Shown here: piece by piece, positions 43,956 through 52,273 of the stretch | How positions within the stretch are numbered: the stretch's first letter is position 1 | Layout of the letters: each line of letters starts with the position of its first letter | NCBI RefSeq assembly: GCF_001855565.1 | Contig: NZ_MKCR01000032.1 | Coordinates: 62,001-126,000, forward strand | Length of the DNA stretch: 64,000 nucleotides | Direction: 5' to 3' | From: Chromobacterium amazonense | Lineage (GTDB): Bacteria; Pseudomonadota; Gammaproteobacteria; Burkholderiales; Chromobacteriaceae | Notes under the pieces: generated by a model | Databases searched by the model: none | Told to the model about the DNA's origin: nothing | Seen by the model: the letters and a program-made list of their open reading frames with translations, nothing else | Program-made: the position numbers and the translations under genes

Positions 43956-44177
43956 CCCAGCGACAGCCATACCGAAAGCGGCAGCCTGCTCAAATCCGAC
44001 GGTACGCTGGTGGACCTGGCGCATGGCGCGGGCCAGGGCAGCACCATCACTGGCAAGGGCGCGCAATTCGTCGCGGGCAAAAACCTCACCCTGCAGGCCG
44101 AGGGCAACATCTATTTGCAAGCCTGGCCTGTATTGGGACATGCGTTGTGGCAAGATCTTGGCATTGGACATCAGTAG
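43956..44177 (+). pseudogene. Remnant of a filamentous haemagglutinin/CdiA-type gene
   Basis: The frame reads SDSHTESGSLLKSDGTLVDL, then GAGQGSTITGKGAQFVAGKN and LTLQAEGNIYLQA, the repeat pattern of filamentous haemagglutinin (FhaB/CdiA) beta-helix proteins. It has no start and soon ends (TAG at 44175), so it is an internal fragment of about 57 recognisable residues. No partner transporter or immunity gene is near. It is probably what remains after a deletion. Confidence 0.7.
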
Positions 44178-44185
44178 AGTTGTAT

Positions 44186-45037
44186 ATGCGTAAATCATGG
44201 CTGGCCTTGGCGAGCTTGCTCGCGTTGTTTCACTCCCCCGTAAACGCTTGCACGCTATGGGGCGCGGCCGGGGTGGCCAGCGTGGATGGCACGCTTTTGG
44301 CCAAGAACCGCGACTGGAAGCCGGATCATGCGCAGTCCTTGCGCTTGCGTCATCCGCAGCAGGGCTATGCCTATCTGGGCTTGTATGCCGACAACGGCAG
44401 CGCGCCGGGCATCAAGGCGGGCGTGAATGAAAAGGGGCTGGCCGTGGTCAGCGCTTCCGCCAGCAGCCTGCCGCGCGCGGTGCGGCTGGCGGACAGCGAG
44501 AGGCACGGCATTCTGGCGCAGCTGTTGCGGGATTATGGTTCGCTGGACGAAGTGGCGGCCGCCGCCGACAAGGTGTTTCCGCAGTCTCGCCCGGTGTTTC
44601 TGCTGCTGGCTGATGCCCACGGCCTGATGCAGGTGGAAATAGGCCAGCAAGGGCGTTATACGCTGATCCGCCAGCAGAATGGAACCTTGGCGCATACCAA
44701 TCATTATGCGGACACCGCCTTGCTGGATGCGCCGCAAAAAGTCGGCGCCAGCAGCAGAACCCGGCTGGATCGGGTCCAGTCTTTGCTGGCGCGGCAGCCG
44801 CAGCATAGTCTGGCCGAGTTCGAGACGCTGAGCCAGGATCGCCATGATGGCCCTGACAACAGCCTGTGGCGCAACGGCCATGAATACACGCTGGCCGGCT
44901 GGCAAATGGCTTTCCCGCCTGCTGCCGCGCCCAAGCTGCATCTGGTGCTGGCCAATCCCGGCGCCGCGCCGCTGACGCGCGATTACACGCTGGATGCGGC
45001 ATTTTGGGCGCAGCCGGCTCAGACATTGCTGCCTTGA
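44186..45037 (+). CDS. Exported Ntn-hydrolase (linear amide C-N hydrolase / acyltransferase-like)
   Basis: A 283-residue protein with a signal peptide (MRKSWLALASLLALFHSPVNA) whose predicted cleavage leaves C22 as the first residue, followed by TLWGAAGVASVDGTLLAKNRDW. In the choloylglycine-hydrolase and acyl-CoA:6-APA acyltransferase (C45) families an N-terminal cysteine is the nucleophile and the NRDW region forms the pocket. Here signal cleavage itself would unmask the catalytic cysteine. It probably hydrolyses amide bonds in the periplasm or outside; the substrate (for instance N-acyl amides or peptides) is unknown. The downstream VOC gene is 73 bases away. Confidence 0.8.
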   Translation: MRKSWLALASLLALFHSPVNACTLWGAAGVASVDGTLLAKNRDWKPDHAQSLRLRHPQQGYAYLGLYADNGSAPGIKAGVNEKGLAVVSASASSLPRAVRLADSERHGILAQLLRDYGSLDEVAAAADKVFPQSRPVFLLLADAHGLMQVEIGQQGRYTLIRQQNGTLAHTNHYADTALLDAPQKVGASSRTRLDRVQSLLARQPQHSLAEFETLSQDRHDGPDNSLWRNGHEYTLAGWQMAFPPAAAPKLHLVLANPGAAPLTRDYTLDAAFWAQPAQTLLP

Positions 45038-45110
45038 TCCCCCCGGCTGAATGCATTTAAGATGCTTTGGGCATAATGTCTTTCGCGTTCAGTCGCAAAG
45101 GGGAAGAGCA

Positions 45111-45467
45111 ATGCGCATCCGCAGCGTGTATTTCAAGGTGGCCGAGATGGAGGCGGAGCTGGCGTTTTGGCAGGCTTTTCTGGAAAGTGAGCCGCTGAAG
45201 CGGGGTAGCCATTGGTCGGAATTCATGGTGGGCGAAACCCGCTTGGGCATGCTGCTCAATGATTTTGGCGAGGAGCTGCAAGGCTGCGCTGCCGTGCCGG
45301 TGTTCGAACTCGCGCCGGAGCAATTGTCGTCTGCCGTGAGCCGCGCCAAAGAGGCTGGCGCGACGGTGGTGCTGGACGGACTGGCCAATCCGCAAATGAA
45401 CTCCATCGTGCTGGCCTCGCCTGGAGGCAATGAGTTCGAGCTTTGCAATTGCGCGGCCCATGGCTGA
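45111..45467 (+). CDS. VOC-family (glyoxalase-like) protein
   Basis: A 118-residue protein of the vicinal oxygen chelate fold: start RIRSVYFKVAEMEAELAFWQAFLESEPLKRG, middle FMVGETRLGMLLND and end MNSIVLASPGGNEFELCN with the terminal glutamate typical of the metal site. It may be a metal-dependent enzyme or a binding protein. The ATG at 45111 follows GGGGAAGA. Its end overlaps the following gene by 8 bases. Confidence 0.8.
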   Translation: MRIRSVYFKVAEMEAELAFWQAFLESEPLKRGSHWSEFMVGETRLGMLLNDFGEELQGCAAVPVFELAPEQLSSAVSRAKEAGATVVLDGLANPQMNSIVLASPGGNEFELCNCAAHG

Positions 45468-45980
45468 GACCGCCAGACTGCGCGAGCAGTTGACCCTGTT
45501 TGTGCCGCGCGTCCAGGGCGAGCCGTTGGAGGCGTTGCGCCATGCGCTGGACCCGGTGCAGGCCAGACTCATCGCGGCGCACGTCACGCTGTGCCGCGAG
45601 GACGAAATCGCTGATTTGGGCATGGCCCGCCTGTTTGAGCGTTTGCGTGGAGTGGGGTCGTTGCGGCTAGAGTTCGGCCCGGCGGAGTGCTTTCAGGGGC
45701 ACGGTATTCTGTTGCCCTGCGTCGCCGGCGAGGCGGATTTCCAGGCCATGCGCCGCGAGGTGTTGGGCAGCGCCGCGCGCGGGCATGCTCCGCACCTGAC
45801 GCTGGCGCACCCGCGCAACCCGCGCGCGGCCGGCAATCTCTATTGTTGGATAGCCCGGGCCTGCCGCGGCACATCGCCATCACATTCCTCGCGGTCAGCA
45901 TGATCCGCCAGTACGGCGGCCAACCCTGGCAGCAACTGGGACGGACGACGTTGGGTTCGGCCGTGGTAAGCGCTGATTAA
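45460..45980 (+). pseudogene. 2'-5' RNA ligase family gene with a frameshift
   Basis: The first frame (ATG 45460, MAETARLREQLTLFVPRV) has both HxT motifs of the 2H phosphoesterase family, H41-V-T43 and H112-L-T114, but after GHAPHLTLAHPRNPRAAGN it runs into LYCWIARACRG and a stop at 45903. The expected C-terminus (LLLDSPGLPRHIAITF and VSMIRQYGGQPWQQL) continues in another frame to 45980. A single missing base near 45837 explains it. Both catalytic motifs lie before the break, so a truncated active protein is conceivable; a sequencing error is also possible. Confidence 0.72.
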
Positions 45981-46028
45981 AAAATGAGCGCTTGTATTTT
46001 CTCTTTTTCGTTCATAGGCTTGGCTGGT

Positions 46029-46185
46029 TTATCCACAATCTGTCACCAGGCTTGCTCTTGTGGAATGGGGGAAAGTTCCGTCATTGCTCAAATTTTGAGC
46101 GCGAGAGGCAAGTATTTCAAGGTAAAGGGATTTTTCGCCTTGTCCCTAACTTGTCCACAGCCTTGTTCAATCTTGATGTGGATTA
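46029..46185. promoter_or_regulatory. Cluster of DnaA boxes in an intergenic region
   Basis: A perfect consensus box TTATCCACA lies at 46029-46037; TTGTCCACA (one mismatch) at 46151-46159; TAATCCACA (one mismatch, minus strand) at 46177-46185. A poorer minus-strand match lies near 46058-46066. The region between 45981 and 46197 is AT-richer than its surroundings and holds no gene. It could titrate or reload DnaA. Confidence 0.5.
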
Positions 46186-46197
46186 TGTTCAAAAACG

Positions 46198-46226
46198 AAA
46201 ACGCCGCCCGGATGAGGCGGCGTTTT
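46198..46226. terminator. Bidirectional terminator downstream of yheS
   Basis: AAAACGCCGCC (46198-46208) pairs perfectly with GGCGGCGTTTT (46216-46226), 7-base loop. It lies 28 bases past the stop of the minus-strand ABC-F gene and can also stop plus-strand transcripts. Confidence 0.88.
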
Positions 46227-46253
46227 GCTCATGGTGCTTGGTTAGCGGAGTGA

Positions 46254-48152
46254 TCAGGATTCCAGCGCTTCCAGCTGTTCCTGCACTTCCATCCATTCCT
46301 CTTCCACTACGGCCAGGCGGCTGGCCACCTCGCCCTGACGTTTGACGCTGTCGGCTAGCTTCAACTTATTGGCCTCGTCGTAGGCCTCGCTGGAGGACAG
46401 GAAGGTTTCCAGCTGGGCTTTCTCTTGCGACAGCTTGTCCATTTCTTGTTCCAGCTTGTTCAGGCGGTTTTGCAGCGGCTTGCGTTGCTTGGCCAGTTGC
46501 TGGCGCGCCTCGGCCTCCTGGCGCTTTTGCTCCTTGCGGTTCACGCCTTGGGCGTCGCCGTCGGATGGTTTGTTGCCTTCGGCCAATTGGGCGATGCGCC
46601 ATTGCCGGTAGTCTTCCAGGTCGCCATCGAATGGTTGCACCTTGCCACCGCTGACCAGCCAGAACACGTCGGTGGTGGATTCCAGCAGGCTGCGGTCGTG
46701 CGATACCACGATCAGCGCGCCGGTAAAGTCCTGCAAGGCCAGCGTCAGCGCGTGGCGCATTTCCAGGTCCAGGTGGTTGGTCGGTTCGTCCAAGAGCAGC
46801 AGGTTGGGCTTTTGCCAGACTATCATCGCCAGCGCCAGCCGCGCTTTCTCGCCGCCGGACATCGGGCCGACCGGGTCGGTGGCGGCATCGCCGCGGAAGT
46901 TGAAGCCGCCCAGGAAGCTGCGCAATTCCAGCTCGCGCGTGGTCGGCGCCAGGCGCTGCATGTGCAAGAGCGGCGATTCGTCCGGACGCAGCGTTTCCAG
47001 CGTGTGCTGGGCGAAATAGCCTATCTTCAGCATCTGCGCGTTGATGCGCTCGCCGGATAGCGGCGAGAGGTCGCCGGACAGCAGCTTGACCAGCGTGGAT
47101 TTGCCCGCACCGTTGACGCCCAAGAGGCCGATGCGCGCGCCGGCTTCCACCGACAGGCTGATATCGGACAGGATGGTCTTGTCGCCATAGCCGGCATTTG
47201 CCTTGTCCAGCTTCAAGAGCGGATTGGGCAGGTGCTCCGGGCTGTCGAAGTGGAAATCGAACGGCGAGGCGGTATGGGCCGGCGCGATGCGCTCGAGCTT
47301 CTCCAGCGCCTTGACCCGGCTTTGCGCCTGGCGCGCCTTGCTGGCCTTGGCCTTGAAGCGGGTGATGAACGATTCCAGGTGGGCGATCTGGCGCTGCTGC
47401 TTTTCGTATTCGCCTTGCTGGCGCGACAGTTTCTCCGCGCGCATCACTTCGAACTGGCTGTAGTTTCCGGTGTACAGCGTCAGCGTCTGGTTGGCCACTT
47501 CGACGATATGGCTGCAGATAGCGTCCAGGAAATCGCGGTCGTGCGAAATCACCAGTAACGTGCCGGGATAGGCCTTCAGCCAATCCTCCAGCCACAGCAC
47601 TGTTTCCAGGTCCAGGTGGTTGGTGGGTTCGTCCAGCAGCAAGAGGTCGGAACGGCACATCAGCGCCTGGGCCAGGTTAAGCCGCATGCGCCAGCCGCCG
47701 GAGAAGCTGGCCACCGGACGTTGTTGGGCCGCTTCATCGAAGCCGAGGCCGGTCAGCAGCTTGCCGGCGCGGGCCGCGGCGGAATAGGCGTCGATATGCG
47801 CCAATTCACCGTGCAGATGGCCGATGGCGTTGCCGTCATGCTTGGCTTCCGCCTCGGCCAATTGCGCTTCCAGCGCGCGCAGTTCCTTGTCGCCGTCCAG
47901 CACGTAATCGAGCGCGCTGCGCTCCAGCGCCGGCGTTTCCTGCGCCACATGGGCCATGGTCCAGTTGGGCGGTAGCAGCATGTCGCCGCCGTCGGCGTGC
48001 AATTCGCCCAGCAGCATGGAAAACAGGCTGGACTTGCCGACGCCGTTGGCGCCAGTCAGGCCGGCCTTGTAGCCTGGGTTGAGCGTCAGATTGGCGCCGA
48101 TCAGCAATTCTTTCAGGCCGCGGCGCAGGCTTAGGTTTTTGAGTTGGATCAT
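46254..48152 (-). CDS. yheS: ABC-F family ribosome-associated ATPase YheS
   Basis: A 632-residue soluble protein with two ABC ATPase domains and no membrane part, as in ABC-F translation factors that relieve stalled ribosomes. Domain 1: Walker A GANGVGKSS, signature SGGWRMRLNLAQAL, LLLLDEPTNHLDL. Domain 2: GVNGAGKST, SGGEKARLALA, LLLLDEPTNHLDL. The linker between them and a charged C-terminal coiled coil (about 530-632, KQRKPLQNRLNKLEQEMDKL) are as in E. coli YheS (637). The ATG at 48152 (MIQLKNLSLRRGLKELL) is the family start. Confidence 0.94.
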   Translation of the reverse strand: MIQLKNLSLRRGLKELLIGANLTLNPGYKAGLTGANGVGKSSLFSMLLGELHADGGDMLLPPNWTMAHVAQETPALERSALDYVLDGDKELRALEAQLAEAEAKHDGNAIGHLHGELAHIDAYSAAARAGKLLTGLGFDEAAQQRPVASFSGGWRMRLNLAQALMCRSDLLLLDEPTNHLDLETVLWLEDWLKAYPGTLLVISHDRDFLDAICSHIVEVANQTLTLYTGNYSQFEVMRAEKLSRQQGEYEKQQRQIAHLESFITRFKAKASKARQAQSRVKALEKLERIAPAHTASPFDFHFDSPEHLPNPLLKLDKANAGYGDKTILSDISLSVEAGARIGLLGVNGAGKSTLVKLLSGDLSPLSGERINAQMLKIGYFAQHTLETLRPDESPLLHMQRLAPTTRELELRSFLGGFNFRGDAATDPVGPMSGGEKARLALAMIVWQKPNLLLLDEPTNHLDLEMRHALTLALQDFTGALIVVSHDRSLLESTTDVFWLVSGGKVQPFDGDLEDYRQWRIAQLAEGNKPSDGDAQGVNRKEQKRQEAEARQQLAKQRKPLQNRLNKLEQEMDKLSQEKAQLETFLSSSEAYDEANKLKLADSVKRQGEVASRLAVVEEEWMEVQEQLEALES

Positions 48153-48293
48153 GATGGTATTGGGCCACGAAATCCACAAAACGACACGAAAAATAAAGTT
48201 GGCGGAGCAAGCTGCTGACTCAGCGGCGGCCTGTCGGCTTCGGGAGTTGTTCGTGTGCTTTCGTGGTTTTCGTGGCTGATAGAATATTTAGGT

Positions 48294-49319
48294 TTACACC
48301 GCCGGCAGGCTGGACAAATCCCAACGCGGCTTGATGCTGAAGCTGCCCGGCTGTTCCGCATACTTCACGCGCATGGCGCCGGCGAAGGCGATCATCGCGC
48401 CGTTGTCGGTGCATAGCGCCAGCGGCGGGTAGAACACCTCGAAACGCTTGCGGGCGGCGGCATCGTCTAGCGCGGCGCGCAGCTGCTTGTTGGCGCCGAC
48501 GCCGCCGGCCACCACCAGCCGCTTCATGCCGGCTTGCTTCATCGCGGCGAGGGATTTTTTCACCAGCACCTCGACGATCGCCTCCTGGAAGGCGCGGCAG
48601 ATGTCCATCCGCGTCTGCTCGTCGATTTCGCCATGCTCGGCTTCCACTTGCTTGGTCATAGTCAATACGGCGGTTTTCAGGCCGGAAAAGCTCATGTCCA
48701 GATTGCCGGAATGCAGCATGGGCCGCGGCAGGGTGAAGCGGTCCGGATTGCCGGATTCGGCCAGTTTGGACAGCAGGGGGCCGCCTGGGTAGGGCAGGCC
48801 CAAGAGTTTGGCGGTTTTGTCGAAGGCCTCGCCGGCGGCGTCGTCCACCGTTTCGCCGAGGATTTCATAATCTCCCACGCCGCGCACCGCCATCAGCTGG
48901 GTGTGCCCGCCGGAGACCAGCAGCGCCAGGAAGGGGAATTCCGGCTTGGGGTCGGCCAGCAGCGGCGACAATAAATGGCCTTCCAGGTGGTGCACTGCGA
49001 TCACCGGGATGTTCAGGCCGAAGGCCAGCGCGTTGGCCATGCTGGCGCCCACCATCAGCGCGCCGCCTAGGCCGGGGCCCTGCGTATACGCGATGGCGTC
49101 CAGGTCGGCCAAGGTTTTGCCGGCGTCGGCTAGGCAGGCCTCGGTCAGCGGGATGGCGCGGCGGATGTGGTCGCGGCTGGCGAGTTCCGGCACCACGCCG
49201 CCGTACTCGGCGTGCATCGCCATCTGGGTGTGCAGCTGATGGGCCAGCAGGCCGTGCTCGGTGTCGTAAAGCGCGACGCCGGTTTCGTCGCAAGAGGATT
49301 CAATACCTAGTACCAGCAT
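48294..49319 (-). CDS. tsaD: tRNA N6-adenosine threonylcarbamoyltransferase
   Basis: A 341-residue ASKHA-fold enzyme that transfers the threonylcarbamoyl group to A37 of ANN-decoding tRNAs with TsaB and TsaE. Metal-binding histidines H111 and H115 ([12 protein letters not shown]) are at the same numbers as in E. coli. The ATG at 49319 ([18 protein letters not shown]) is the universal start; the frame open to 49589 is not coding. It lies 141 bases upstream of yheS on the same strand. Confidence 0.97.
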   Translation of the reverse strand: MLVLGIESSCDETGVALYDTEHGLLAHQLHTQMAMHAEYGGVVPELASRDHIRRAIPLTEACLADAGKTLADLDAIAYTQGPGLGGALMVGASMANALAFGLNIPVIAVHHLEGHLLSPLLADPKPEFPFLALLVSGGHTQLMAVRGVGDYEILGETVDDAAGEAFDKTAKLLGLPYPGGPLLSKLAESGNPDRFTLPRPMLHSGNLDMSFSGLKTAVLTMTKQVEAEHGEIDEQTRMDICRAFQEAIVEVLVKKSLAAMKQAGMKRLVVAGGVGANKQLRAALDDAAARKRFEVFYPPLALCTDNGAMIAFAGAMRVKYAEQPGSFSIKPRWDLSSLPAV

Positions 49320-49434
49320 GGGTGCAGCTCGGATATAACGGGACAATCTTTCTATTCTACCGGTGAATCTTTGTCTGCCCAAATCGGCGATGTTAGTCTG
49401 ATGAGGTTTTTCGATCAAAAAGGGGAGAAGTGCG

Positions 49435-49851
49435 ATGCAGGCGAGGCTGAAATGGGTGGACGGCGTGTGCTTCATGGGCGAAACCGGCAGCGGCCACGCG
49501 GTGGTGATGGATGGCGCGCCGGAAGGCGGCGGCCGCAATCTGGGCCCGCGGCCGATGGAGCTGGTGCTGCTCGGCACCGCAGGCTGCACCAGCTACGACG
49601 TGATCACCATTCTGAAAAAATCCCGCCAGGACGTGCGCGACTGTTGGGTGGAGATAGAAGCGGCCCGCGCCGACGTCGATCCCAAGGTGTTCACCAAGAT
49701 TCATTTCCATTTTGTCGTCGTAGGACGGGATTTGAAGCCGGACGCGGTGGAGCGGGCGATCAAGCTGTCGGCGGAGAAGTACTGCTCCGCTTCCATCATG
49801 TTGGGCAAGACGGCCGATATCACCCATGACTTCGAGCTGCGGGAATGTTGA
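49435..49851 (+). CDS. OsmC-family protein, YhfA-like
   Basis: A 138-residue OsmC/Ohr-superfamily protein. Its two redox-type cysteines are C51 ([10 protein letters not shown]) and C117 (SAEKYCSAS), and the sequence follows E. coli YhfA closely ([30 protein letters not shown]). OsmC and Ohr proteins reduce organic peroxides; YhfA itself is not characterised. It is divergent from tsaD and stands before a thioredoxin-fold gene. Confidence 0.88.
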   Translation: MQARLKWVDGVCFMGETGSGHAVVMDGAPEGGGRNLGPRPMELVLLGTAGCTSYDVITILKKSRQDVRDCWVEIEAARADVDPKVFTKIHFHFVVVGRDLKPDAVERAIKLSAEKYCSASIMLGKTADITHDFELREC

Positions 49852-49962
49852 GCGGCGGCGTTTATGCTGCCGCGCAACTAAGCAAATCGAAAATAGAGCT
49901 TTATGTCGGCCAAGCATCTGGCTTAGCATGATGGCATTAAAATCAATGTGCGAGGCCAAGAC

Positions 49963-51489
49963 ATGAAGCGAACCCTCCTGGTGTTGTCCCTGGCGCTGGC
50001 GGGCCTGATGCCGCTGGCGCATGCCGATGTCAGCAACGGCCACGCCTTGCCGCCGGGCATCGCCTGGCAGCAGGGCGATGTGCCCGCCGCGTTCGCCAAG
50101 GCGCGCAGCGAAAACAAGCCGGTGTTCCTATACTGGGGCGCGGTGTGGTGCCCGCCGTGCAATCAGGTCAAATCCACCATTTTCAACCGGCCGGACTTCA
50201 TCGCCGCCGCCAAGCAGTTTGTGCCGGTGTATCTGGACGGCGACAGCGACAACGCCCAGCAGCTGGGCGAGCGGTTCAAGGTGCGCGGCTACCCGACGAT
50301 GATTCTGTTCCGCCCGGACGGCACGGAGATCACCCGCCTGCCGGGCGAGGTGGACCCGCAACGCTATCTGCGCACCTTGCAGCTGGGCCTGACCACGGTG
50401 AAGCCGGTGAAGTCGCTGCTGGCCGACGCGCTGGCCGGCAAGCCGCTGGCGGCCGACGACTGGCAGCTGCTGGCCGATTACGCCTGGGATGTCGACCAAG
50501 GGCAGATCATTCCGGAATCTGACGTGACGGCTGCGCTGGTCAAGCTGGCGCGCCAGGCGCCGGCTGAGCAGGCCGCTACTGCCACCCGCTTGCAATTGAA
50601 GGCGCTGGCTGCGCTGGCGGGCGACAAGCAGCCGCCTGAATTCGATAAAGCCGAAGCCCGCGCCCGCCTGCTGAACGTATTGGCTGACGACACGCTCAGC
50701 CGCGCCAATGCCGACATCGTGATTTACGCGGCGGCGGACCTGCTGAAGCTGCTGGGCGACGCGCCATTGCGGGCGGCGTTCCAAGGCCAATTGCAGCGCT
50801 TGTCCAATGATGAATCCCTAGCCTGGAGCGACCGGCTCGGCGCCGAATCCGCCGTGCTGGATCTGTACAAGGCTGAGCATCCCAAGCAGCCGCTGCCGGC
50901 GGGGCTGGTGGCGGATATCAAGAGCAAGGTGGCGGCGGCGGACAAGGCCAGCGCCAACCCGTATCAGCGCCAGGCGGTGATCACGGCCGCCGGCGAGCTG
51001 CTGGCCGATGCCGGGCTGCTGGCGGAGTCCGACAAATTGCTGCAAGGCGAGCTGAAGACCTCGCATGCGCCGTACTACCACATGCTGATCCTGGCCTCCA
51101 ACGCCAAGGCGCGCGGCGACAAGGCGGCGGCGCTCGATTGGTATCAAAAGGCCTATCAAGCCGCCGAAGGGCAGGCGACGCGGCTGCAGTGGGGCGCCAG
51201 CTATGTCGGCAACGCGGTGGAGCTGGCGCCGCAGGATGCCGCCCGGATCGAAACCGCCGCCCAAGAAGTGTTTGCCGACGCGGCCAAGTCCGACAGCGCG
51301 TTCTACGAGCGCAGCCGCCGCTCGCTGGAGCGCGTCGCCAGCCGGCTGAAAAGCTGGAACCAGGATGGCAAGCACGCGGAGGCGATCAGCCGCCTGGCGG
51401 GCCAGTTGAATGGCGTGTGCGAAAAGCTGCCGGCCGCCGATGCGCAGAAACCGGTGTGCGACGGGCTGGTCAAGAGCCTGAAGTCCTGA
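49963..51489 (+). CDS. Exported thioredoxin-fold protein with long helical C-domain
   Basis: A 508-residue protein: signal peptide (MKRTLLVLSLALAGLMPLAHA, cleavage after residue 21), a thioredoxin-like domain at about 32-150 with the redox motif WCPPC (C63, C66) and cis-proline region RGYPTMILF, then about 350 residues rich in alanine and leucine, probably a helical repeat domain. Such periplasmic proteins may reduce or form disulfides; the partner is unknown. The ATG at 49963 has GAGG upstream. Most thioredoxins are a quarter of this length, so the C-domain is the odd part. Confidence 0.83.
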   Translation: MKRTLLVLSLALAGLMPLAHADVSNGHALPPGIAWQQGDVPAAFAKARSENKPVFLYWGAVWCPPCNQVKSTIFNRPDFIAAAKQFVPVYLDGDSDNAQQLGERFKVRGYPTMILFRPDGTEITRLPGEVDPQRYLRTLQLGLTTVKPVKSLLADALAGKPLAADDWQLLADYAWDVDQGQIIPESDVTAALVKLARQAPAEQAATATRLQLKALAALAGDKQPPEFDKAEARARLLNVLADDTLSRANADIVIYAAADLLKLLGDAPLRAAFQGQLQRLSNDESLAWSDRLGAESAVLDLYKAEHPKQPLPAGLVADIKSKVAAADKASANPYQRQAVITAAGELLADAGLLAESDKLLQGELKTSHAPYYHMLILASNAKARGDKAAALDWYQKAYQAAEGQATRLQWGASYVGNAVELAPQDAARIETAAQEVFADAAKSDSAFYERSRRSLERVASRLKSWNQDGKHAEAISRLAGQLNGVCEKLPAADAQKPVCDGLVKSLKS

Positions 51490-51505
51490 TCGCCCCCCAT
51501 GCCCC

Positions 51506-51538
51506 AAGCCCGCCCGCCTGTCTGCGCGGCGGGCTTTT
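51506..51538 (+). terminator. Intrinsic terminator after the thioredoxin-fold gene
   Basis: AAGCCCGCC (51506-51514) pairs with GGCGGGCTT (51528-51536), with an inner CGC/GCG, followed by TT. Confidence 0.8.
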
Positions 51539-51550
51539 CCATTTCAGGCG

Positions 51551-51556
51551 TATAAT
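51551..51556 (+). promoter_or_regulatory. Consensus -10 box upstream of arfB
   Basis: A perfect TATAAT, 28 bases before the chosen arfB start and directly after the upstream terminator. No good -35 is visible 17 bases upstream. Confidence 0.45.
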
Positions 51557-51583
51557 GAGCTTTTGCTTGCAGCTTATTGTGCC

Positions 51584-51991
51584 GTGTCATCCCCCCGCTA
51601 CGTAGTCAAAGAGGACGAGGTGACGTTCACCGCGATGCGCGCCCAGGGCGCAGGCGGGCAGAACGTCAATAAAGTGTCGTCTGCCATCCATTTGCGTTTT
51701 GACATCGCGGCCTCATCGTTGCCGGACTGGCTGCGCGAGCGGCTGCTGGGCCTGAACGATCAGCGCATCAGCAAGGAAGGCGTGCTGGTGATCAAGGCGC
51801 AGCAGTACCGCACCCAGGAGCAGAACCGCGCGGATGCCTTGCTGCGGCTGCAGGCGTTGATAGACGGCGCCAGCCATACGCCCAAGGCGCGCCGCGCCAC
51901 CAAGCCCACTTATGGCTCCAAGCAGCGCCGGCTGGCCGGCAAATCCCAACGCGCGGCCATCAAGTCGCTGCGCGGCCGCGTGATCGATTAA
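51584..51991 (+). CDS. arfB: Alternative ribosome-rescue peptidyl-tRNA hydrolase ArfB
   Basis: A 135-residue release-factor-like protein that enters stalled ribosomes and hydrolyses peptidyl-tRNA. The catalytic GGQ is at residues 24-26 (AMRAQGAGGQNVNKVSSAIHL), and the basic C-terminal tail (RRATKPTYGSKQRRLAGKSQ) that occupies the empty mRNA channel is present. I take GTG at 51584 (VSSPRYVVKEDEVTF) as the start because it fits E. coli ArfB and the -10 box; the frame is open to 51563. Confidence 0.93.
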   Translation: MSSPRYVVKEDEVTFTAMRAQGAGGQNVNKVSSAIHLRFDIAASSLPDWLRERLLGLNDQRISKEGVLVIKAQQYRTQEQNRADALLRLQALIDGASHTPKARRATKPTYGSKQRRLAGKSQRAAIKSLRGRVID

Positions 51992-52069
51992 GCCGGTTTC
52001 GCTTGCGCGCCGCGCCAGGCCGGGTACAATGCCCGGCTCGATAATCTATTGAATTGCAAGGACATCCCG

Positions 52070-52273
52070 ATGGCCAAGAAGCCGCAGGAAAAACTGGATG
52101 AGGAAACGCTGGCGCTGCTGGCCTGGTGCGCAGAGGTGGAAACCCATCTGGTGGCGGCCGGCGCGACCGCGGCCGAAGCTCAGGAGCATATCGAAGAGCA
52201 GGCAGAATGGTATACCGACCAGTTCTTTGACGGCCTGTCGCCGGAAGAGGCTGCCAAGGCCGCGCTGGCATGA
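52070..52273 (+). CDS. Small acidic hypothetical protein
   Basis: A 67-residue acidic, probably helical protein (MAKKPQEKLDEETLALLAWC) that I do not recognise. AAGGA lies 8 bases before the ATG. Its stop overlaps the start of the exonuclease gene by four bases (ATGA), which supports real translation and coupling. The segment AAEAQEHIEEQAEWYTDQFF suggests one amphipathic helix pair; no signal or membrane segment. Confidence 0.7.
   Translation: MAKKPQEKLDEETLALLAWCAEVETHLVAAGATAAEAQEHIEEQAEWYTDQFFDGLSPEEAAKAALA

Noticed and set aside
43956..44177. Functional CdiA/haemagglutinin toxin gene
   Set aside because: Only about 57 recognisable residues remain, with no start, secretion domain, toxin tip or immunity gene.
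46029..46185. Interpreting the DnaA boxes as the chromosomal origin
   Set aside because: None of the genes usually beside oriC is present and only three good boxes are seen; a non-origin DnaA site is more likely.
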